From the NCBI RefSeq assembly GCF_019578655.1, contig NC_063260.1, forward strand, positions 9,364,501 through 9,428,500: DNA of 64,000 nt. Direction: 5' to 3'. This document shows positions 36,886-48,484 of this stretch, one piece after another. Origin of the DNA: Ricinus communis. Lineage: Eukaryota; Streptophyta; Magnoliopsida; Malpighiales; Euphorbiaceae. Position 1 is the first letter of the stretch, and the number at the start of each line of letters is the position of its first letter. Below the pieces are notes generated by a model. It was not told where the DNA came from. It did not search any database and was given only the letters and a program-made list of their open reading frames with translations. The position numbers and the translations under genes are program-made.

Positions 36886-36989
36886 ATAAGATAGCACTCT
36901 TTCTCCCTTCTCAGTCTTTTAGTAGCTCTTCTTAAAAATAAGATAGCACTCTTTCTCCCTTCTCAGTCTTTTAGTAGCTCTTCTTAAAG
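36886..36989. repeat. 52-bp tandem duplication
   Basis: Two apparently identical units (36886-36937 and 36938-36989), each containing AAGATAGCACTCTTTCTCC and TTTTAGTAGCTCTTCTTA, sit about 0.7 kb after the TCP stop codon. The lack of differences suggests a recent event. Confidence 0.85.
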
Positions 36990-38431
36990 TCAACAGTTGA
37001 AACCCTAGAATAGATAAAGACCAATATATATAATCCTTACACAAGACTAGGACAGGTCCTGAAATGAAATGAGGTAGAAGCTTGAGGAAATTAAGAAAAG
37101 AGAGAAAATGAAGAAGAGAAGAAGGAGAAGAATGAAGAAGGGTGCTTTCTTTTTGAGTAAGAGATATATTGTTCTACTGTAATAATGTCAACTTGACACA
37201 AGATCCAACAAGATAATGAAAGGAATTGCAGATTGAGGTGGTCAAAAGAGACACTGATCGAAAGTTGCATCCAATGAAAAGATATAGAATCTGTGGTCCT
37301 CGGCAAAAAACACACACACATACATATATGGGGTAGGAGGACAAGGTATACATAGTTTGGAATTAGCTATAGTTCTTTCTTTTTAATTCTTGTGTGGGAA
37401 TTAGGCCCATATATATGCTTTGATATGGGGACCCCATTAGTGATTCTTCTTCTCTCTTTATCCACCATAAACACAGATCAATTCACTGTTGCATTGGTTT
37501 TTGTCTTGCTGTGTGTATTATTAGAAACAATTCTTTATACATAGTTTGTGGTCATTAAAGGTTCTTTGCTAGCCAGGTAAATGAAGGCTAGTCATTAGTA
37601 TTTAGAAATTGTATGTTTAATTTGGAAAACAATTCAGTAAGAACAATGAGGCCATTGATACAACGTGCTCATTCTTACTCAATAAACACTTATTTAGTTT
37701 CTAATAATAGATATATCAATAATATTGAAACAAGATTAAATGGCTTGCACAGTGCCTTTGCTCTTTTTCTTTTTTACTTGGTGAGATTTAAACCTTAATA
37801 TCCATTCTTGAAATGGTTTCATCTTACTACTAGACTAAAGTATCATAAGCTCATAGAGTGGCCTTTTACTGCTACTTTGTATCAATAATATATACATTAG
37901 TACTGCTGTTTTTGCTTCCTACATGTCGTGGGAATCTAAGATTTTAGTTGTTTTTGGTTCCTGTGATCTAAGATGCATTATTGTCACAGCTATTTTTGGT
38001 AGCTATGATGTTCTAGGACTTGTCAGCACATCAATAACACTTCAGACATGAAAACTTTACTGCATTTTGACAGTCTGCGAAACTAGTGGATGATTAGATA
38101 AAACTGTGAACTATAGTAAAGTTCATCAGATACTTCAATTCTGAGGTGCAGTACTGTATTTGTGCATAAAACTACATGTGACATGTGTAGACATTCTTCT
38201 TACCATATATATATATAGCAGCAACTGGAAGGAGTAACCAGTTCCTGACATGTAGTATGTATCTTCATCTTCATTCACCATCAGTTTCTTGAAATGACTT
38301 CTGTTATCTTGTGTTTATGCATCCCAATTTTACTAGTTGTTTATCTTTCTTTCTTTAATGAGCTGCTTCCTATTTATTTACCTCCTCCTCCTCTTCTCTT
38401 TCTTCTCCTTCTTTAATAATTTTCACTTTTC

Positions 38432-38463
<32 letters not shown>

Positions 38464-39475
38464 CTCTAAGTTCTTTTTAAAATGGAAGAACATGAACTTT
38501 TTCTTTACCTATATTATCTTAATATCCTTTTACTTTGCGCTTGATATACAAATTTGATCTGATATTTAGCCAAATATTATTCTCTTTTATTTATTTATTT
38601 AAGAAGTTAACTAAGTAGTATTTAAGGTTTAGCTCTTTTACATGTAAAATATTGTTTTAATTTGTCCTTGGAAAAATTTAGAATATGGTTACTGAATCCA
38701 TGCGTCTTCTTTTTTATATCTTTTATTTTTTCTTTTTCTTCTTCTTGTTGTTTCAATTTTATTGGTTCATAAATGGAACCATTTTCTTTGAATCTGACTC
38801 TCTTTCTTCAGACCTTTCATCTCCTTTATTGTTAAAACCTTCTTCTATAAAATGCTAATTATCTGTATTAAATTTCTCTTTTAAATCCTTAACATTAAGT
38901 GTATATAAACTTATAAGCATCAAAATTCGCCTCTTTTCTCTCTCTAACACCATGTACAATGAGCATATATGCATCAATTCATTAACTAATAAAAAATTCT
39001 AAACCAAACCCAACCAGCTATTTTAAAAACTAAATTACAAAGGACAGTTTGTCTGGAAATTATGGAGATGATGGGGTTAATGAAGGTGGCAAAGAGGAAT
39101 TGAAGTTGAACTTTAGCAAATAGTTTCTTTTTTAGTGGATAAACTTCAGTAAGAAGTTGGAATAGCTAAGAAATAGAATTCTTGATGTTGGAGATGAGTA
39201 TAATTTTTTTTTTCTCTTTTTAATTATAATACATATGTGGCTCAGTTAGTATTATTGTATTTTTATAGGTACTAATTTTTTTACACCTAAAATGAACGTC
39301 AATTTTAGTATATTGGACTCGTATTCTTTATATAGTTAAAATAAAATAATTATTAGATTTAAATTTAATTAGTATTAAGAAGTAATGTAATTTATAAACT
39401 TTTAGAAGAAAACATACGCATATAATGGAACTTTACGAATACAAAAAGGTCTAGTTGCAATTTAAATTCTGAATT
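36990..39475. other. Intergenic DNA
   Basis: Purine-rich and pyrimidine-rich tracts (about 37085-37140 and 38385-38420) and a (TA)n tract (38434-38462). No gene is supported. Confidence 0.4.
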
Positions 39476-40570
39476 AAAAATTTGGCAAATGAGTCACTAG
39501 ACTTTCATATTTTTGCAATCTAAATCATTGGTATTTTTTTGGGTGGATTACTGCCAACGTGTCCGGCTAAGCTGGTGCATGTCTTTACGTGATATGCCAT
39601 GTCATTGGCATGTAATACCACTGCAAAACGATGCGCTTTTACAAAAAATTATTTCAAAATTTGAAACCCTAAAAGAAATCCCTAACATGAGCTTCTAACT
39701 GTTGCCACCGGTAGACCTACTAAAGGAACATGAAAATATAACCACCATTATACTAAGAACTAAACATATCATGGCATTTGAAGTAAACTTCATTGTTCTC
39801 ATATTGTCCTTTTTGTTCTCATCCCTTAATTACTTCTTATAACGAAGCTTTTGAATCTTTCTTTCCATCTAGTATTCTTCAAGCTCAGCTCATCACCTCC
39901 TATTAACAGCTTCACAATGCACTTTATTCTTTTTCTTTAGCTCAACATCCTTCAATGTTAATTTTTCTCCTAACAAATCCTCTCTTACAGTTTTGCACCT
40001 CAATTGCTCCTATAATGCATCCCGTTAAGCCTTCCGCCTCACATAATATCCTTTTTGGAAAGGTGGAAGCTTAGGATCAAGCCATCCAAAAAATTTGCAG
40101 GCATTGTATTGAACAAACACAAAACCAAGCTCTCAAGTTACCTAGCCCTAATCCCCAAAATGATGAAAAAACTTAGCAATCAAAACCAGAGAAGTATGGT
40201 TTCTACCTTTCTAATATGGCATCAAAAAAATCTTCGAGCCGGATTCTCATTAGTCATTGAGGTCAATAGATTAGCATAGAGATCATGGCCTGTACATAGA
40301 ATTGATGGGACCAAGTGCTTGACAACAGTGATTTTAATGTCTATGGACTTGTTGATGACATTTTTACAGATCAATGAGGTGCTACTCTTAAGCTCATAAT
40401 AACTATAACATTTAGGGTTTGTAATCATTAGAAATGGGAAGAAACAAATGGAAGAAGTTAAAATCGAGTTTAGCGATTTCTTTTAGGGTTATGAATTGTG
40501 AAATTTTAAAAATCGTGCTAGATACCTAAAAAATGCTAAAAAAGTCCAGTGTCTCATTTGTGTAAAATAT
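39476..40570. mobile_element. TIR element with a captured zf-GRF remnant
   Basis: The left end TTTGGCAAATGAGTCACTAG at 39481 pairs with the inverted right end, which on the minus strand reads CACAAATGAGACACTGGACT (about 40545-40565). Inside there is a minus-strand remnant of a GRF-type zinc-finger protein, a domain often found in plant transposon-derived genes. The element is about 1.1 kb and looks non-autonomous. The superfamily is uncertain (Mutator-like is plausible). Confidence 0.5.
40040..40300 (-). pseudogene. Remnant of a GRF-type zinc-finger protein
   Basis: On the minus strand the frames read LLTSMTNENPARRFF, then after a frameshift CKFFGWLDPKLPPF. Plant GRF-type zinc-finger domains have the pattern LTSWT-ENPGRRF, then C-FF-W-DP. 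The first Cys pair and the linking part are broken by shifts and stops. The fragment lies inside the TIR element at 39476-40570. Confidence 0.5.
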
Positions 40571-40633
40571 ACTTAAAATTCTCATGCATAAATGATATTC
40601 TTAATATTTATTGTCAAAATTAATACCTTTAGA

Positions 40634-40711
40634 ATTACAATAACTTGAATGTGTTTCGATATCAGTGTTATTATTACAATAACTTGAATGTGTTTCGATA
40701 TCAGTGTTATT
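40634..40711. repeat. 39-bp tandem duplication
   Basis: Two identical units sharing ATTACAATAACTTGAATGTG lie at 40634 and 40673. It is a short local duplication between the TIR element and the solo LTR. Confidence 0.85.
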
Positions 40712-40766
40712 AGTTTAGGATTATTTTTAGCTTTTTCTTTTTTCTTTTTTCTTTTTTTCTTTCTGT

Positions 40767-43355
40767 TGTAATACCCAGAATTTTTATATATTTAATAATG
40801 AGTTTTTATTTAAGTTAATTTTAGCTTTATTTTTATTTGGTTTAATTTGAAATGATTTAATGAAAATTTTAATATTAGTCAATTAAATGAATTATTTTTC
40901 TATAACCAATTAGTTTGAAATTTTAAGAATTAATTAAGTAAATTATTTGAAGGGTAGATTATATTTTTGGTTATTCTAATTTTTTTTTCAATGTATATGT
41001 ATATGTATAAATAAAATTATATATATTGGAAAATTTTGGAAGAAATTGTAAAGGATGTTTTTATAAAAGAATTTTGGAGAAATTGGTATTTTAATTAACT
41101 GGTGGTATTAAAATTTAAGTTGAAAAATAATTAGTAAATTGGTTATTTAATTTAATTGTGTTAATACTAAATTGAAAATTTATTTTTGGATGAGGATTTA
41201 AAAATGTAATTTCATTAATATGGGGTTTTAATGGAAATTTGGATGTTTGGTATTTTTGTAAATAATGTGTCGGCAGGGGTATTTATGTAATTGTGTATTT
41301 TCAATAATTCTAATTTAGCCCAAATTAATTAGTTAGGGCTTTAATTGAAAAGCTAAAGAAAATTTTAAGGGTTAAATTGGAATTCTGAAGGATGAAATTA
41401 TAAGTAATTAAGAAAGTTGAGGGACCAAATTGTAATAAGGAAACGTTCAGGGGTCAAATGTCGATATTGAAAGAAAGGAAATAAGAAAAGGGAGAGAGAG
41501 AGAAGCGGGGAGAGGGAGGGAAAGGGAGGGAGACGTCGGGAAGAGGAAGGAAGAAGTTGAGGCCGAGGCAGTCGGGTCAAGCCCGCTTGCCCAATGACTC
41601 CAAATGGCGGGCGGAAGCGGCTCAAGCGTTGTTCCTATTCTACCGATCTCGATGGCTTGGAGAGAGCTTCCTGGCGGCGTCGGCCGCTGGTGGCGGAGGA
41701 GGGAGTTCCGTGGTGGCACCAGTGTTTTCGGCAAGCTTCGGCGGAGGATGGACGATCGGAGGATGTATCCCGACTCTCCACAGCTCAAGCTTCGCAATGG
41801 CACCAGTTTCGTGGCGATTGGGCTCCGTTTGCAAATCGACGGCCGAGATCGTCCGCAAATCTCTCCGGATGATCGGCTGTCAGATTGGAAAATCGAAAGT
41901 GGAGATCGTCATCAGCGCGTCGTTGTGAGTTTGATGGTGTGTTCGGATCGTCGATCGGACTCCGACAGTTGAAGGCGAGTCGACCGAGCGATCGAGCGTC
42001 TCGATGATCTGTCTATTCGGCTCGCTCCAACCGAGGGGCCGGAGCAGAGCTAGGAGGTCGCCCAATTCTGTGAGTTAAAGTCATTTAATCATTGCACTAT
42101 TGCTAAGTCTGATTTTAATACGCTATTTTAGAATTTATGCTTAATATGATTGTTACTATCGCAATATAAATGATTTCACTTGATTATTAATTATTGAAAA
42201 TAATATAAATATTATTATTAGTAATGTTATAATAATACAAATGTTATTATTTTTCCTCACGAATTGCACGTTGTTTTACTCTAAATTTTTAATCTTTATT
42301 TCGATATGTGTTGGATGATTTTATTAGACAATGATATTTATTAAATATGATGATTGTGATTTGGGAATGTGGCTTTCGTAGAACATGCCACCTGATGGGT
42401 TACATTAGGACCGCGTACGCACCGGTAATGATCATGGACGGGTAATAAGATTTTTATGAGTTCGCTCTGGTCGAGCATGGCTCTCTGGGCTGATTTGAGT
42501 AAATTGCAGTAATAAGATTATTATGAGTTTTGCCCTAGTCGAGCATGGCTCTCTGGGCTGATTTAAATGAGATGCCGGAGTAAAGGACCCTGGTCGAGCT
42601 TCGCTCTCTGAGCGCCGACGTATTTGAATATTAAGTGACCAGACTGGAGTTAAGGACCCTGGTCGAGCTTCGCTCTTTGGGCGCCAGTCCTATTGGAATG
42701 AGATGCCAGAGTAAAGGTCCCTGGTCGAGCATTGCTCTCTGGGCGCCAGTCTTATTGGATCAAGAGAGCCAAAAGGCTACTAGAATTTGGGGACTAGGGT
42801 TCTACTGAGCCACTCGTCCCGTAAAAGTAAAAATATATTTTATTTATTTATTTATTTATTTATTTGGTATGATTATAATATGAGTTGTATTTACGTACAT
42901 GGTTTGATATACTGATTCAAATAATTAATATTTTCTGTGAAGATTATAATAGTTTCTAGATTATTTGATTTTAACTCACTCTAGACCCATACCTAATTTT
43001 TTTTTCGGATGCGGATCGTTAGTCTTCCCGCGACTCTTATTCAGTAACCCGACTCCTTCATCATCGAGTGATGTATTTTATTTGGTATGTAAATTGGTAA
43101 ATCTTAGATTCTCCGCGGTAGTAATAGTAGATGTATGAGTTGTAAATTTTCTGAGTTTCGGGTCTCGCCTAGTTCTTCTGGCAGACCGATTTAATTGTGT
43201 AAATTTAATGTTACTGTAAATTATGGTGTTAATAATAGTAAAAGTTGAGATGAGATTTGTTTAAGTTGTGAGTGTCAGGCTTACTACAGGATTCGATGGC
43301 CTTACGCCTACCCATTCCCTAGTGCCGGTCACGAGCCCTCGGTGGGTTCGTGACA
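40767..43355 (+). mobile_element. Complete solo LTR-like element, 2.6 kb, with target-site duplication (copy 2)
   Basis: The element opens with TGTAATACCCAG and closes with GGGTTCGTGACA, giving TG...CA ends. It is flanked by a perfect 5-bp direct repeat TCTGT (40762-40766 and 43356-43360), the normal trace of LTR integration. It has an AT-rich first part, a purine-rich tract at 41470-41550, a GC-rich block (41550-42060), a tandem subrepeat array (42469-42760) and a conserved end. No gag or pol is present. A solo LTR left by recombination of a Ty3/gypsy element is most likely; a non-coding TRIM/LARD-type unit is the alternative. Compared with copy 1 it lacks the GT...AG segment. Confidence 0.8.
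42469..42760 (+). repeat. Tandem GGTCGAGC subrepeats in LTR copy 2
   Basis: Five units at about 42469, 42537, 42592, 42661 and 42723 carry GGTCGAGC with TCTCTGGGC, spaced 55-69 bp. They correspond to the array at 14933-15200, but spacers differ between copies. Confidence 0.7.
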
Positions 43356-43360
43356 TCTGT

Positions 43361-44400
43361 AATCAAACTGTATATTAAATGATCATATATAAATCTTAAT
43401 GAATTTAATTCAATTATGTCTATATCGTTATAAGTATAATTGTATATTTTTTCCTCAAAGTTGGCTATTAAATTAAGACAATTTCAATATATTTCAATAT
43501 ATTTATTCTTTTAGCTGTTTAATGTATTCAAAAGATTTTATTTTCCCCAGATGTTGACTCTAAGGATTATCAGCATATTCTTTTAAAAAATTAAATGGTA
43601 TTTAGGAGAAAAAAAATAAAAGGAAAAGGTAAGTTAAAGAATATTCAACTCAGCTCTAAAAAATGACACCAAAAAGTCGAAGTATATATTTTATTCAATA
43701 CAAATTCATTTTTTTTAGGTCTACTCGTCTTTACACATACGAGGAATCACTCACTGGCTTTTTAGTACTCCTTGAGCTAATCCCTCATTGTTTTCACGCA
43801 TTAAGCTCAGGGCTGTGAGGGCTCTCAGCCATATAGATAGGTAGAGAGGCATCTTCTTTTTTCCCAATAGGAAACTCCTAGCTCTAAGACTAGTTTTCTA
43901 GCTTGTTTAGACTAAAAAAATGAAGTATCTAGCTCCGGAAGTAGAACTAATACAATGAATTCAAAAGCATCAAATCTCTGTTGTTCGTTTAACACCTGCG
44001 GCACAAACCCATTTTTGACCTATTGGTCGCTTTTGACTTTCAAATTCCTTGCCTTGCCCTAGCTTCCAGAAAGAATCTAGTGCGAAAACAAAAAAGTTTG
44101 TGACGCTGAGCCGCCGAATCAAACAGGTACGAATCTTTAGGGACCATCAACTGGTCTAGGGAGAGAAAACATCTTATTATGGTCCGAGGAAAACCTTTTA
44201 TCCAGTTATATAATTATTTAGGTAGTGTTTTTTTTTAATAAGTGTCGGTTGCTTTAATAGTCTGCTTTATACATATTTTTATTTTGATATATTTATTGGA
44301 TAAAAATGTATTAATTATAAATTCTAACTGATAGAGGAAATTAGCTGAAGATCAATTTAAATGCCAATTAAAAATATATAATTCTAGAACATATTCTGAA
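43361..44400. other. Intergenic DNA with a GC-richer, possibly organellar stretch
   Basis: From about 43710 to 44190 the sequence is clearly less AT-rich than its flanks (for example CACCTGCGGCACAAACCC and CTTGCCCTAGCTTCCAG) and has no long frame. Its texture resembles plant mitochondrial intergenic DNA, so a NUMT is possible, but no mitochondrial gene could be named. Confidence 0.3.
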
Positions 44401-45176
44401 GGGATAAAGTCCAATTTGGCTCTCGAATTTTATAGTTAGGTTCAATTTGGCACTCGAATTTTGTAGTTAGGTTCAATTTAACCTTTTTCTTTTAACTCTT
44501 ACGGCCTAAACCCTAACCCTTGAATTTCTCGAATATGTTCAATTTAGCCTTTTTCTAAACGAGTTCATTGCACGTACTATAATAAAAGCGTGAAAATATG
44601 GCCAAATTGAGCCTAACTGCAAAGTTTAAAGGTCAAATTGAACTCGAGAAGTTGAAGGGCCAAATTGAACTTTATTCTTTTTCTAAGATAAAAATTTTTA
44701 AATTACCAAAGATTGATAAAACATCAAAACCAACTTACTATCGTCGCCATTACTTTTTCACAAATCAATAAAAGATTACCAACATTATCACTAGAAAATA
44801 AAAGCATATATGAGACTTTTACAATCCAACACCATCACTATCACCACTTTATCAACCTCTATATAACTTCCACCAACTAATTCAAAATCTAAAATTATAT
44901 AATACAAAATTTTTAATTTTGTAATTAAATCAATTATAACTCAAATTATTTTTGAGGATCAAATTGAGTCACACAAAAAGTTGAGTGGCCAAATTGAGCC
45001 GCACAAAAAGTTAAATGGCCAAATTAGATTCTGTAGCACGTTCATTTCAGTCTCTTAAAAAGTAGCTACATTGAAGCTATTCAAAAAGTTTAAAGGTTAA
45101 ACTGGTCATAAAAGTTAAAAATGGTTAAACTGAATCGGACTGCAAAGTTCGAGGGCCAAATTAAACCTTATTTATA
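44401..45176. mobile_element. Non-autonomous TIR element with subterminal repeats
   Basis: The left end (GGGATAAAGTCCAATTTGGC followed by TCTCGAATTTT) pairs with the right end, which inverted reads AATAAGGTTTAATTTGGCCC and TCGAACTTTG. A second inverted block lies at about 44595-44677, and further CAAATTGA repeats lie at 44960-45020. There is no ORF. The repeated TCAATTTGGCC modules are probably transposase-binding-type subterminal repeats. Confidence 0.55.
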
Positions 45177-45452
45177 TTCTAAGATCTGACTCGAGTTTCA
45201 ATCTTGTTTTCCTCATTTATCAATCAAAAACAAAATTCTATTCATACTATTGAATTATAAATATTCGACTCACGTATATGCACATTATGTTATGCTTGAT
45301 ATATTTGAATGAAACAAAATTAGTTTTGTCAATGAATTCATTGCTTGTAGTTAGCCTTAATTTACTTCAATATTTGGATTCATTTTCTTATGTGATAATT
45401 AGAATAACTAGATGTGGAGTTCAATGAGAAATCAGGGGGAAACTAGTGGACA

Positions 45453-46170
45453 TGTGACAGTCTATCTCGAAGAAGAGATCCAATGAGGACAGAAAATAGA
45501 TGTCAGGGTAAGAATAGTAATGCCTAGATAAGGAGCAATTTCTAGCAAGCTTCTAGGTTGGTAACACATAAATGAATCGAGTTGCACATTGAAACAGTGT
45601 AGTAAATGGCTAATAGCATATAAATAAAAGTTAGAAATAATCATATGATACCTTTAACTTGTTTGGTTATGGAGTTGTAGAAACTCCAAACTTAAATGTG
45701 TTGAATTTGGAAAAAGTTTAGGATGGGTGACCTCTTGAAAATTTTTTGAATCCATTAAAGAGAAAAAACTATAAGGCTAGTGAAAGGCAAAGTGAAAAAA
45801 TTCGGATTATTATAAGTAGTATCAGAGTAAGAACCCCCTAATACGTGTGTAATTCAACGACAAACCAAGCAAAAGATGGTGGGCATGTGACAGCCTATCC
45901 CGAAGAAGAGGTTCAGTAAAGGCGGGAAATACATGTTCAAACAATGATAGGATGCTTAGATAAGGAGCGGCTTTTAGCAGGCTTTTAGGATGGCAGCACT
46001 TTAGGATACAAGGCTGCATAAATGAATCGACTTGCACATTAAAAGGAAAAAGAGAATAGTCGATAGCATATATATAAAGAGTAGGTACTAATCACATGAA
46101 GTGTCTTTTAGTTGTTTAGGAATAGAGTTGTATAAATCTAAAGTTAAACGTGTAAGATTTGACTATGTTG
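45453..46170 (+). mobile_element. Cassandra-like TRIM with two LTRs in tandem
   Basis: Two related units start with TGTGACAGTCTATC (45453) and TGTGACAGCCTATC (45886), 433 bp apart. The first LTR contains a 5S rRNA-like stretch: AACTCCAAACTTAAATGTG then TTAGGATGGGTGACCTCTTG (about 45681-45735), which matches the promoter half of plant 5S RNA. Cassandra elements are known to carry 5S-derived LTRs. A primer-binding-like AGTATCAGAG follows at 45818, and a purine-rich patch AAAAGATGGTGGGCA precedes the second LTR. The second LTR also has AAAGTTAAACGTGTAAG, then is truncated. Sequence before the first LTR (about 45417-45452) resembles the internal region. Confidence 0.7.
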
Positions 46171-47003
46171 AACCATTAAATCCATACCAATCAATGGTAT
46201 TTGATGCTAGTGGTCCTCATTGATATGAATCAAGGCTGCCATGAGATTCCATTGCAAAGGCATGCACCAAAAGGTCCAAAATGGAAATGCAACTCATGTA
46301 TGAAAACAAGAGTCCAATCTTATAATGAAGCATTCAGTCCATTTTGAAGAATAAAAGCCATTTGGCTATTATTAGGCCTTTGGGCTTAATTCATATTTAT
46401 ATGGGTTCTTATCTTTTGGGTTTTAGCTTAAGTAATTATTTTAGTTTATTTCTATTTAATTAAGGATTATTTTATTAGGTGTGAGTTATATGTGTGTTGT
46501 GTGGAGTTACAAATGAGTGCACATTTTAGTTGTCATTTGGGAGTTACAAAATGAGTGATATCAATGTAAAAAAAATAGCCATTTTAATGAGTTTTAAAGG
46601 GAATTAAAGGGGAAAACGTGGAAAAGTTCAAAAGACATCCATTTAGATTTTTTTTTGTCTTATTTTGGCTATAAATATCAAAGCCAAATTCATTTGTAAA
46701 TATAGAATTTTGAATGATAATCTTTGTTTGCTCTTTGTGAGTGTTTTTGCTTAAGTTCTTGCATGAACTTTGAACTTATCAAACTATTTTTAGTTTGTGG
46801 CGTTCTCTAACCAAAATCTTGTGTTTGATTCTTAACTTATCAAATCATACTTGGTTTGTGGCGTTTGGAGTTGAATTCAAGTGCTAGTTTCATTATTGAA
46901 ACTAGTTTATCCTAACTTCACTTGAGGAAATCATTGGGTTTTGGAATCATCTTGATTGGAGGGTGTTGTTTTGTATTCCATATGTATCATAACTCATTAG
47001 TTA
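46171..47003. other. Probable LTR or leader-like repeat DNA
   Basis: Contains a TATA-like GGCTATAAATATC (46669) and paired repeats of AACTTATCAAA...TTTGTGGCGTT (about 46776-46806 and 46836-46867). It looks like part of a retrotransposon LTR or CACTA-type subterminal DNA. No gene is called. Confidence 0.35.
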
Positions 47004-47345
47004 TTGCGGTATATGGTTGCTAAGATGATGATTTCCTATCACTCATTTTATCCTGCTAATATGGAGAAAACACTAAATTTAAAGGCACAAAGATTTTATG
47101 ATATGCTGAGGGTTACAAATGAGGACTTGTACCCTAATTATAAGAAGCATTCACAATTACCATTTGTTGCTCAGTTGATGCATATGAAGTTTGAGTACCA
47201 TATATCAGAAGAAAATTTTGATAAAGTAGTAATAAGCACTAGTTTTTTGAATCTAGATATCGAGGGCATTGCGAAAAATTCGATGATGAAAGTTGTTATT
47301 CCTCTCGAATCTCACAAAGTTGAGAAAATTCAAAATCCTAGTTAG
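47004..47345 (+). pseudogene. CACTA (En/Spm, TNP2-type) transposase N-terminal fragment
   Basis: The frame includes QRFYDMLRVTNEDLYPNYKK and the following LPFVAQLMHMKF. This fits the conserved pattern in TNP2-type transposases, where FYxLLExxxxxLYPGCKxFSKLSFLxRLxHxK is usual. Only about 70 residues of the domain are present. The frame then stops, so the gene is broken. CACTA-like terminal DNA lies about 3 kb downstream (50440-50690). Confidence 0.55.
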
Positions 47346-47484
47346 GGTTACAATTAATTGAGCCACTATTTTTTTTGAAATCAAATTGGACTAAATTGAC
47401 CAACATAATTAAATATTATGGTAAAAATCAAATAAATTGCCAAGTACAGGGACTAAATTGCAAAAGTTTAGAAATTTCCAACCA
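47346..47484. other. Repeat-derived spacer
   Basis: Contains GGACTAAATTGCAAAAG, a phrase common to plant repeat DNA. No gene. Confidence 0.3.
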
Positions 47485-47540
47485 AGAGCCAATTGGCTCT
47501 GCATACAGCCGATTGGCTCTATGCAGTACTGATTGGCCCA
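47485..47540. repeat. 20-bp-period array of quasi-palindromes, copy 1
   Basis: Units start at 47485 (AGAGCCAATTGGCTCT, a perfect 16-bp palindrome), 47505 (ACAGCCGATTGGCTCT) and 47525 (AGTACTGATTGGCCCA). Spacing is exactly 20 bp. A related array lies at 48485. Confidence 0.75.
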
Positions 47541-48484
47541 AAACTCAAGTTTCCATGTTGTTTTCGATTTTAAATATTGATAAACTTTCTATAAGGATTT
47601 TATTTATAATTATCTAGCTCTTAATTATTTTATAATTAAATATATATTTATTAATAATTATTCCAATTATTTTAAAAACATATATTTATCGACTAAAATG
47701 ATTTTTATAAATCTCTTTAATTTTTATAATTTTTTAGAATTATTAATAACTAAATGGATGATTATCATGCCTCTAGTGTTTCATCCACTCTCTCTAAAAA
47801 AAGAAAAGGAAATCCTAAGCTAGGGCGATTGGCAATTCTAAGCACAGAATGATCGGTAAGTTGGCATACTATGATTTCTAAAAACAAAACAAAAAAAACT
47901 CTAGATTTCCACCCTATTTTTGCATTAACCTCCTCCCCAATGTCGACGATCTATATAATACGGTGACAATATGAAGGATTACTATACAATCATCTCATCA
48001 TCATTTTTCTTTTTCTTTTTCTTTTTTTATCTTTTTTATGATCTTAGGAATATGTTTAGTGTTTATATAATGAATATTGTTTGGTAAATGTTTTAGATGT
48101 TTATATCTAAAATTACCATGATGTTTTGGCTTAATTTATAGACCGGCATATTAGGTTTTGACTCTGATAACTATTGTGGATTGCATGTTATATTTAGGTT
48201 TTTGTCATGGTTATTATTATAATTTGCATGATTAGGATTTATAAGTTTTGATTATGTTGCCATATTTAATTAGGTATCAGTTTAAATCTGCCAATTAGTT
48301 AATTACGTATTGTTCACTAGCTTAAAACCAATTAATATTGCTTTGACCTAGAAATTAGTTTATTGATTTATTTTATCATATTTTAAATCCACATTAATCA
48401 TTATTTTTGTGTTTTTATGTATGTACATCATTTATGGGGGAGATTGAAGTTACTGTGTGTGCAAATCAACCTAAGATTAACCCT
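47541..48484. other. AT-rich spacer between the two quasi-palindrome arrays
   Basis: No gene. Contains T-rich tracts near 48005-48040. Confidence 0.35.

Noticed and set aside
37780..37800. GAGATTTAAACC as an inverted Pol III B box
   Set aside because: No A box at the right distance and no tail; too short to call a SINE.
41447..41972. Several overlapping open frames of 90-123 codons on both strands of the solo LTR
   Set aside because: The block is GC-rich, so stops are rare in all frames. The frames overlap on both strands, differ from those in copy 1 and show no recognisable domain.
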